Source: Krasilnikovozyma curviuscula | Taxonomy: Eukaryota > Basidiomycota > Tremellomycetes > Cystofilobasidiales > Mrakiaceae | Length of the DNA stretch: 64,000 nt | Direction of reading: 5' to 3' | Assembly (NCBI GenBank): GCA_014825775.1 | Contig: MVAQ01000011.1 | Location: 124,001-188,000 of the forward strand | Shown: positions 57,330 through 64,000 of the stretch, one piece after another | Layout of the letters: each line of letters starts with the position of its first letter | How positions within the stretch are numbered: position 1 is the stretch's first letter | Notes under the pieces: model-generated | Database searches by the model: none | Told to the model about the DNA's origin: nothing | What the model saw: the letters and a program-made list of their open reading frames with translations, nothing else | Translations under genes and position numbers: made by a program

Positions 57330-59576
57330 ATGGAGTGTGTTCAGGCCACCCCCCTGCCGTTGAACTCCCCAACTGCCTCACGTTTCCCCTTCAGAGACAT
57401 CACAAACACCTCCCTCTACGCTTCGAGCTCGAGCCCTGCGACAGCCTTCTGGAACTCCAGCCCTTCGACGAGCTCATCGTCGCGTAAATACTCATCTCAC
57501 ACCCTCACACCAGATACTAGCTGTCATGGAGACAATGAGGACGACGAGTTGGCCGAGAGGAACGCGAAGAGAGCTCGTCTCGCCAGGCACGAGAAGGCGG
57601 TGGGCAGACCGCAGGTGAGGGCGACCTCACCGTGCCCTCCCGCTGCTGACATAGATATGTCAGAGGCTGATTTGGAATTGAAGAGACCTACTCGATTCGA
57701 TGGTCATCGCCAGAGTGTGTTCAGCTCCGTAATGGGAATGAGATCTGGCTCTTACCCACGTCGAAGCACGAGCAGTTTCATGCGTCCAACATGGTCTGGT
57801 AAGTAGTGTTCCGCCCTATCCACCCTCTTCGCGTCTTCGCACCATGTTCTAACCATGGTATTGATCTTCCTAGTTGGTCAGCTGAATCACCTCGATTCCT
57901 TCGTTTCATCTCAAGTTTCCGACGTCCTCCTCATCCCATCATCAGAACCCATGCGCGACTGGGCTCCTCCAATCTGCCTTGCGTTCTCCAACGCGTCGAA
58001 ACAATCGGCATCAGAAAGAGGTCTCCTAGCAGTCGGATCTGAAGAAGGTTGCATCTCGCTGTTCTCAGTCGATCAGGAGTTCAGCCGCAGCTCTTTCACC
58101 AGAATCGTCGAACCACCAAAAAAACTGTCGCAACACAACTACACGTCCAATGCGCTTTTCTCGATCGCCTTTAGTCCAGATGACGATAAGATCTTGACTG
58201 CTTCTGGAAGTCAGGACACGAGGGTCGTTGATGTTGAGACGGGAAGGTCGCTGTACACTTTGTGCGGACACACGAGCAGTGTCAAGACCGCGGTTTGGGA
58301 CCCACTCAACCCTGGTGAGTGCTTAATGATTTATCTTTATACACCAATGAACTGACGACTTTCTTTTGATTTATAGCTGTCATCGCGTCAGCAGGAAGAG
58401 ATGGTCACATCTTGGTTTACGATCTCCGAGAAGGTGTCAAAACTTGCGCGCTGTCAGAGTCTGAACCCATCAGCAAGTCCAGAGGTGTCAGAACTAGTAC
58501 GCGTGAGTGGCCGTTATTCTTTCTTCTGAGGAGGGGGGGATGATGGCTGATATGTATTGCTGTTTAGGTCTCGAACAAGCTTCCTTATCCTCATCAGAAA
58601 TACCCGCCGACGGTTTCCAGAGATCTCCTCGTAACAAACTCACACACGCTCATGGCCATCAATCAAAGAAGCAACGGCCCCCAGCTTGGGCAGTAAGTAA
58701 AATTTCCCCATCTTCTCGCTTCCGCTGCGACGCGTAGTCTTATTAACCCCACTTCTTTCCCCAAATTCATAATCAAGCGAACCGCAACGCGATCACCAAC
58801 CTGTCTCTCGTATCTTCCGACCTCAAGCCCTCACCAACTCCTTTCCGCAGGTTCATCGGATGGCATCTTGAAGCTGTGGGATCTGAGAGTCCATGGTTCG
58901 CAGGACAAGAAGGCAATTCCTGTTGCTGTCGAGGAAGGCGGAGACCCTTCGAGACGTGGGATTGTCAGCATGGTCGTTGGAGATGGATATGTCTGGACTG
59001 CTGGGACTGATTCTCGGTAAGCTGATTGCCTTTTTCATCTGTCAATTCCTTTTGACCATGTATAGCTAACAAATATGGGTTTTTGTTGTTGCGGACGACA
59101 GTATCCAAACGAACTCACTCTCAACTCTGCAACCTCTCCCTTCCGCGTATACATCTCCATCACTCTCCACCACATTCTACTCTCATTTGTCTTTGTCACC
59201 AGACGGTAAAACTCTCGCCATGGGTTCATCAACCGGAGGCGTTCATCTCTGGGAAGTAAATCAAAACTCGGGCTTCGAGTTCGACTCTAGCACTCAACAG
59301 TCGACAGTCCTCAATTGGAATGGTCACTACAAAGAAGTCTCTGGTTTGGACTGGGGCTCTGGCGTCGTAAGTGCTACATCTACATCTACATCTGATTGTG
59401 ATTGTCAACCCTAATTGTTTCTATTGACGCATCATCACAGCTCGCTACTGCCTCAGACGACCTTACCGTCAGACTATGGCGCTCCAACCACGAAGCATCA
59501 CAAGAGATGCAAAATAACCCAGACAAAGCTAGTATGGACTGGGCTGGCAAGCAGCCGCACACTCTCACCGCATAAG
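57330..59576 (+). CDS. CDT2: CDT2/DTL, substrate receptor of CRL4 ubiquitin ligase
   Basis: WD40 receptor that delivers PCNA-bound Cdt1, CDK inhibitors and (in fission yeast) Spd1 to the Cul4-Ddb1 ligase during S phase and after DNA damage. Exon 1 (57330-57798) encodes a disordered N-terminus: MECVQATPLPLNSPTASRFP, FRDITNTSLYASSSS, ERNAKRARLARHEKAVGRPQ. The propeller follows: DWAPPICLAFSN, GLLAVGSEEGCISLFSVDQE, NALFSIAFSPDDDKILTASG, GRSLYTLCGHTSSVKTAVWD, VIASAGRDGHILVYDLREGV, LLSAGSSDGILKLWDLRVHG, LSLSPDGKTLAMGSSTGGVH LWEV, and LATASDDLTVRLWRSNHEAS. The order and the HTSSVK and SAGRDG blades match Cdt2. About seven exons; one ends ARTATRSPTCLSYLPTSSPH in the same frame as SAGSSDG. The exact start is uncertain (57156 possible). 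Confidence 0.88.
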
Positions 59577-60094
59577 CAAAAACGCATCACTCAAATCGCT
59601 ACTTTCATCTGCACTTGCATTCCTTCGGTTGTACTGTTGGACATATCCACACATTAGCTTTACATATCACTTACACTATATACCAATCGATCACTATCTC
59701 AATACAGACTTGAATGAAAATTTATTGCTCGCTATCCAGCAAGCGACAGACCTTGACAGCTTGACCCCCAGCCAAACCGTGTTTCCACCGACAGATGACT
59801 TGTCAACCAGAAATATCGTCACCTTTTGTAGATCTTGTCGTCGCGTCCGTCGACACCACTTTGGATGACTCACGGCGCTCCAATGAAGAGCTAAACGAAC
59901 GAGACCCATGTGGATCGACACAATTTCTACTCAAGCACAGTTCCCTCGCCCCGTCTCTGTCTCTGTCTCTCTCAAAACACCCACCCTGTCCATCAAAGGA
60001 TGACATCTCCCCTGCATATCCTCTCAACGTGAGACTTCATCGAATCTTCTGATCATACCGGCCGCCACTGTCCAGAGCGGACGTCGTCCACTCC
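59577..60094. other. intergenic
   Basis: CDT2 3' flank and the upstream region of a small membrane protein. Nothing else recognised. Confidence 0.5.
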
Positions 60095-60499
60095 ATGATT
60101 TTCCCTCGCCTGTCCAACCTGGTGCGACGCTCCTTTAACACCATCTGCGCTCGTGACTCCAGTTTCAGCTGTTCAGCCCAAGAGACACCCGATCCGGTCC
60201 TCCAACCTAATATGTCTCCTTCTGCCAGCAGCACCGGCACCACATCCTCACCACACTTGACAGCAGGCGTCAGAGCTGGAATCATCGTTGCCTCTGTAGT
60301 GGGAGCAATCTTTCTGTTTTCGGTGCTGTACCTTGGATTTGGCGCCAAAGGAGGCTTTGGGACTGCTGCGAGTGAGAACGGCACTGATGACGTTGAGTTG
60401 GGAGAAGGCTCGAATAGGAGAAATGAGTGGAGTAGGAAAGGCAGCAAGGTCACGACGGTAGACAGTGAGAATGAGAGGACACAACAGGATGAAGGGTGA
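60095..60499 (+). CDS. small single-pass membrane protein, hypothetical
   Basis: One uninterrupted frame of 134 residues. Seen: a basic start (MIFPRLSNLVRRSF), a Ser/Thr/Pro-rich stretch (SPSASSTGTTSSPHLTAGV) followed by one clear membrane helix, GIIVASVVGAIFLFSVLYLG, and a charged tail (VELGEGSNRRNEWSRKGSKV) ending RTQQDEG. The layout resembles many fungal Ser/Thr-rich single-helix proteins of the cell surface, so the N-terminal side is probably outside. No signal peptide and no known domain. It may have unrecognised 5' exons. Confidence 0.5.
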   Translation: MIFPRLSNLVRRSFNTICARDSSFSCSAQETPDPVLQPNMSPSASSTGTTSSPHLTAGVRAGIIVASVVGAIFLFSVLYLGFGAKGGFGTAASENGTDDVELGEGSNRRNEWSRKGSKVTTVDSENERTQQDEG

Positions 60500-60843
60500 T
60501 GCGATTGATCTCGAGCGCTGTGAGTTTGATTTCGATTCGCCAACGTCCGCCGTTCTTTCAGCCCGACTCACCTCTTGGCTCTCGTCTAACAAAAGAGAAG
60601 ATCATTGAACATATTTGAGGACGTGAGGCTGTAAGAAGTATAATACAAAGTGTCTTGACTGCTGAAAGGAAGCGAAAGCCGCAAAGAAGTAATACGCGAG
60701 TGCGAAAGAAAACCGGATCCGACCAAGTCACTTTCTCTACCTGCTCAAGTCAAACAGTGAAAAGGCATACATGTTCCATAATAAAAGATCAAGAATCTTT
60801 TGGTGAATGTAGATGTCTGAACGAAAATATATAACAGCAATAT

Positions 60844-61194
60844 TTGCGAGAGAAGAATGAAAATCAAAGATCTGATATTGAAGAGAAAGATAGTTCTATT
60901 ACTATTCCAAACGTTCAAAGCGAAACTTTGTACTTATCCAGGCCTGGAAAAGCGCTTTTCATTGCCCGACCAGATACACTCGATCTAGCAAGCTGCGAGA
61001 GAGCCGTACTCATATCTCCTCTTTATGCAAGAGATCCTCATGATTTAGGAACCAAATGTGACATCAGAGCGATGGAAATTGTAACGAGTGTATTCGGCAA
61101 GTTGCGAATAGTTCTAGGAGAATGGGAAGGCTGGGGTGCCTTGGACTTGACAGCGGGTGAAAACAGGATCGGTTTCATTTTGTCTAGAACCTAG
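60844..61194 (+). CDS. uncertain 116-residue ORF
   Basis: One open frame starting MREKNENQRSDIEEKDSSIT and continuing ETLYLSRPGKALFIARPDTL, LGTKCDIRAMEIVTSVFGKL. Composition is mildly protein-like (charged start, hydrophobic/polar alternation later), but no family, intron or context supports it. It could be chance. Confidence 0.25.
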   Translation: MREKNENQRSDIEEKDSSITIPNVQSETLYLSRPGKALFIARPDTLDLASCERAVLISPLYARDPHDLGTKCDIRAMEIVTSVFGKLRIVLGEWEGWGALDLTAGENRIGFILSRT

Positions 61195-61889
61195 TCGTGG
61201 GACAAAGCGACAAAAAGGTACGTAGCCAATAGGGATTCGCACTATAGAAGTGAAGATCCAAAAGCTCGGCAGGTCCACCCTCGCCCATCTCATACTCATC
61301 AGACGCCAGGGGCGCCGAGTCCGCGGCCGAATCCAGGAGACGAGGGTCCCAACACACTCCCAGATTATCCTAGCCCCATATCAGAAAGGCCCTCACCGCT
61401 AGACATCATGCTGTCATATAACAAGCCAGAAGAATTGTTCATCATTGCCGTCTGCGCGGAGTTGAGGCACTCTGCCCACCGTAAGGATCAACCGTTTCGA
61501 GGGCTTTCGGCGGTGTTCCAACGGTGAGAGGAGGTGTTTGGTGGCATCTTCATTACGAGGATCTGGCGAAGATGACTAGGTCTCGGTCTTGAGGGTCTGA
61601 GCAGCCCAATACTGAGCACCATCACGCACTCGAAAGGCGTGAATCGAAAGTAAACAAATAGCTTAGGAGCTCGTATATCTTGCACTACAACCGAAACGGC
61701 AGTAGTCAATGAAAAAGAAGATCATGTGTATAATATAGAGCTTGTATATCATGTGAGGTTCGAAATTCCGATTGTGTCCACCTATTTACAAACCTGTAAA
61801 CATAAAGTAAGGATCAGCAAGATGACCATATGCCGCATGAAAGGTGCTCCAGTCTTACCAGACTTTTTCAACCCTCTCTCGCCGTCAGT
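61195..61889. other. intergenic
   Basis: Downstream of the UBX gene's stop on the other strand. Short ORFs only. A GGTTCGAAATTCC (61758-61770) resembles a tRNA B box but no cloverleaf forms around it. Confidence 0.5.
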
Positions 61890-63462
61890 TTATAAAGGTG
61901 AGACAAAGATGACCTGGAAAGAGCGCAATGAATCGGCGAATATCAGCAGCAGCTCCACGACTTGCAAAGTAAAGGAGACCAGATCTCACAGCGCTAGGAC
62001 TTAGGCCGAGCTCGCTCAAGGTCTTTGAGCCATCCGATGGGCCGAACGTCTTGTTTGGGAAGCGAGTTGAGATTTTCATGGCGCCGACTGAGAGTGTAAG
62101 GTTTTCAGAGGCGAGCCATTCTTCGACGGATGTCAGAGCTAGGAAGTTCGACACAGAGATTTAATGTTAGCAAGTATCGCCTTGAAAAGTCAAAGAAAGA
62201 GGGGGCAATGAAAGGACATACTTGATGTCGATGGGAATGACTTTTGGATGGGCGATCCGCCGTCCGTGATCCTCGCCTGGAGCCTCGTCTCTGCACTGCT
62301 TGACGCCTTTGAACCACCAGCGCTAGAAACAGCACTACCCCCAAGTCCACTCGTTCCTTTCGTAACGTCGACCCCACCGGCAATCCTTTCTGGCTCCCTG
62401 CCCTCCCTGAGTGCCTTCTCCCTCGCCGCCTTCTCCGCACGATCCTTCTTGTCTTGCTCAATCTGCGCCTTGATGGCGATCTTGGCCAGTCGATCCGCTT
62501 CCTTCTCCTTCTTTCGCGCTATGGCCTCCTTGTTGGCTTCTTTGATCTGAAGCTCTTCGCGGATGGAACCTGCATCCTGACCTTGTTTACGACGGATGAA
62601 CTCGTTCGCTTTGTTATCTTTGGCTTCTTGCTCGGCTTTGAGAGCTCTTTTGGCGGCCATCTTTTCTTTGAGTTCAGCGAGACGCTGCTTCTTCTCTTCT
62701 TCCGTGAGCGGTTTCACTTCTTCGGTAGATTGTTCGACTATCGGGTGAATCGATGAATGGCGCCGAAGCAAAGAAATAAAGGTCAGTCATACATTTTTCT
62801 TGAAAAGAGAGGAGATACAAAGAGTGAAACACTCACAGTTGGCGTGTCCAGCTTTCTCAGCGTGGAAGTTGGCGAGCGCTTCGTTTTTGAATATCTTTCC
62901 ACAATCTGTGCATTTGAGAGACTATAATCCACAAATGGGAGAAGAGCATCAGGCTATGGGTCCTTGTGAAGCTCAAAGGGTCTCTTGTAGCGGGGGTTCA
63001 AGCAGCACTGAACAGCGACACCTTGAAACAGCTCCATTCTCCATGAGGAGATAGGGCAAAACGACGGGGAGACCACCAAGTCGTCCCGACGTCACAAGAC
63101 GAAGTGAAACTGACCTTAGCATCCGCATCAGTGATTTCTGGGAGTTTGTTAGCGCCGTCCTCCATGTCTTCATCCTCGTCATCACCTGCGGCAGGGATGG
63201 GATCCTCAACGTGAGCGAGAAGGAAGTCCATCGCTGGCTGAAGTCCAGAGTTCTTGGTCGATTTGAGGGCCCCTGATAGATGAGAACCATAAAATATAAA
63301 GGCAGCAGAAGGTGGAAGCAAATGTCAGCAAAAGGGTCGAATCAACGAGCGGAGAAGCTCCAGCAGTTTGAGGAAATCGAACCAGGAAATGAAAGTTTGG
63401 GACTCACAAGCTACTCTGGCCTCATCAAATCCCATTGAAACTAACTGAGCTTTGTCAGACAT
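61890..63462 (-). CDS. UBA / zinc-finger / UBX domain protein (UBXN1-like)
   Basis: Adaptor linking ubiquitinated proteins to the Cdc48/p97 ATPase. Seen in order: an N-terminal UBA (MSDKAQLVSMGFDEARVAWA, LKSTKNSGLQPAMDFLLAHV), an acidic linker, a C2H2-type finger (SLKCTDCGKIFKNEALANFH, AEKAGH), a long Glu/Lys/Arg coiled coil (LTEEEKKQRLAELKEKMAAK, REELQIKEANKEAIARKKEK), then the UBX: ETRLQARITDGGSPIQKSFP, LTSVEEWLASENLTLSVGAM, KTLSELGLSPSA. The last intron (GTGAGATCT to CTTTCCAG) joins to VIFVSPL and the stop at 61890-61892, which restores a normal UBX end; reading through it would add 34 unrelated residues. In the usual UBX, FPR in a loop binds Cdc48; here the RFPNKTF stretch sits at that place. 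Five or so exons. Confidence 0.9.
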
Positions 63463-63762
63463 TGAAAAAGGCGACTAAGATTTGCGTTCAGCTAGGTGAT
63501 AAGGTAAAAAGTGTCGTTCAAGTCAACCTCGCGCTGAAATTCCACTCTCGCCGCTGACGATCAGTACCAAGTTTGACCCATTCCCAGATTTAATATTTGA
63601 AGTCCAGCTCAACCAAAACAGGAAGGTAGATTATCTGCCTGTGTGAGTGACGGACTCATACTCGATTTGAGTGGGATTCTGGCGTTTACCTATTTGCTGC
63701 GCGTCTCCAAGGGGTCATTTGGAAGAAGAACGACCAACTGGATGGAATTCCCGTAGGACAGC
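63463..63762. promoter_or_regulatory. divergent UBX-protein / APN2 promoter
   Basis: About 300 bp shared upstream sequence. No strong motif noticed. Confidence 0.45.
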
Positions 63763-64000
63763 ATGAGGTTGTTGACCTGGAATGTGAATGGCCTTGGAAC
63801 TGTGATGAAGTATCATCCTTGGAACGAGACGGGTAATCACGAAGGGATGCTCAACCTGTTGGGAGCTGACATTTGCTGCTTCCAAGGTATGTGAAATAAC
63901 ACCCAAGTTGCTCTTGCTTCTGCTAGATGAGATGGTTAATAACAATTCTGATTTAAACAGAGCACAAAACACCCAGAAAGAAGCTAACCCAATCGATGGC
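63763..64000 (+). CDS. APN2: APN2, class II AP endonuclease (5' part only)
   Basis: Exonuclease III-family enzyme that cuts at abasic sites and removes 3' blocks in base-excision repair. Only the start is in the window: MRLLTWNVNGLGTVMKYHPW, ETGNHEGMLNLLGADICCFQ, then after an intron (GTATGTG to TTTAAACAG) EHKTPRKKLTQSMA. The WNVNGL motif holds the metal-contact Asn, and CFQEHK is the family's CFQETK, whose Glu is a metal ligand; it is formed across the intron. The YHPW after NGL is typical of the APN2 rather than the APE1 branch. The gene is cut by the right edge. Confidence 0.9.

Noticed and set aside
61758..61770. tRNA B-box-like GGTTCGAAATTCC
   Set aside because: No 5-bp T stem, no A box at the right distance and no acceptor stem could be formed.
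61885..61990. Read-through C-terminus of the UBX protein
   Set aside because: Removing the intron gives the normal UBX ending VIFVSPL; the unspliced tail does not resemble the family.

Overview
The window is eukaryotic nuclear DNA from a basidiomycete fungus, most likely a Tremellomycete (Cryptococcus/Kwoniella/Tremella-like yeast). The evidence is the very high density of short introns (about 45-90 nt, GT-AG with a few GC-AG), introns even in all four core histone genes, compact gene spacing on both strands, and the protein families seen (fungal Zn2Cys6 regulator, DUF2456, YAT-type amino-acid permease). Species is not determinable by eye. No transposon, CRISPR array, convincing tRNA or rRNA was found. 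Exon structures come from manual splicing; many junctions are confirmed by family conservation, others are approximate. A CDS span runs from start to stop codon and includes introns.

Layout, left to right. 1-6.9 kb: quinone oxidoreductase of the PIG3 type (cut by the left edge), NuA4 subunit EAF6, a Q-rich protein, an RD/RE-rich nuclear protein with an SCI1-like C-terminal domain, and an FMN split-barrel flavin reductase-like protein. 7.0-10.8 kb: a tandem pair of paralogous SAM methyltransferases. 11.3-13.4 kb: an amidohydrolase. 13.7-17.6 kb: a complete core histone cluster as two divergent pairs (H4-H3 and H2B-H2A). 18-23.4 kb: a DUF427 protein, a short-chain dehydrogenase and the rRNA-processing factor ESF1. 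23.6-34.4 kb: amino-acid permease, a long gene-poor stretch, a DUF2456 membrane protein, an M19 membrane dipeptidase and Elongator subunit ELP4. 35-43 kb: a DAO-type FAD oxidoreductase, a convergent Zn2Cys6 regulator and a sugar transporter. 43.5-49.2 kb: 5-oxoprolinase. 49.9-54 kb: a secreted tyrosine-rich protein of unknown function, GPI15/PIG-H and an F-box protein. 54.4-64 kb: an allantoate-type MFS permease, the WD40 protein CDT2, a small membrane protein, a UBA/zinc-finger/UBX protein and the start of APN2 (cut by the right edge).

Functional themes: chromatin and cell cycle (EAF6, histones, CDT2), rRNA/tRNA biology (ESF1, ELP4), and nitrogen/amino-acid scavenging (permease, membrane dipeptidase, 5-oxoprolinase, DAO oxidoreductase, allantoate-type permease). 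The most interesting signals are regulatory. The two histone promoters share a TGCGTyyCAATGTT element; one copy lies in a perfect 10-bp inverted repeat. G1/S-type (SBF/MBF) sites occur in the H4-H3 promoter and are clustered upstream of CDT2. The H2A gene ends without the SQ(E/D) damage-signalling motif. Two tiny exons (15 and 18 nt) and two GC-AG introns are also visible. No clearly undescribed biological system was recognised.
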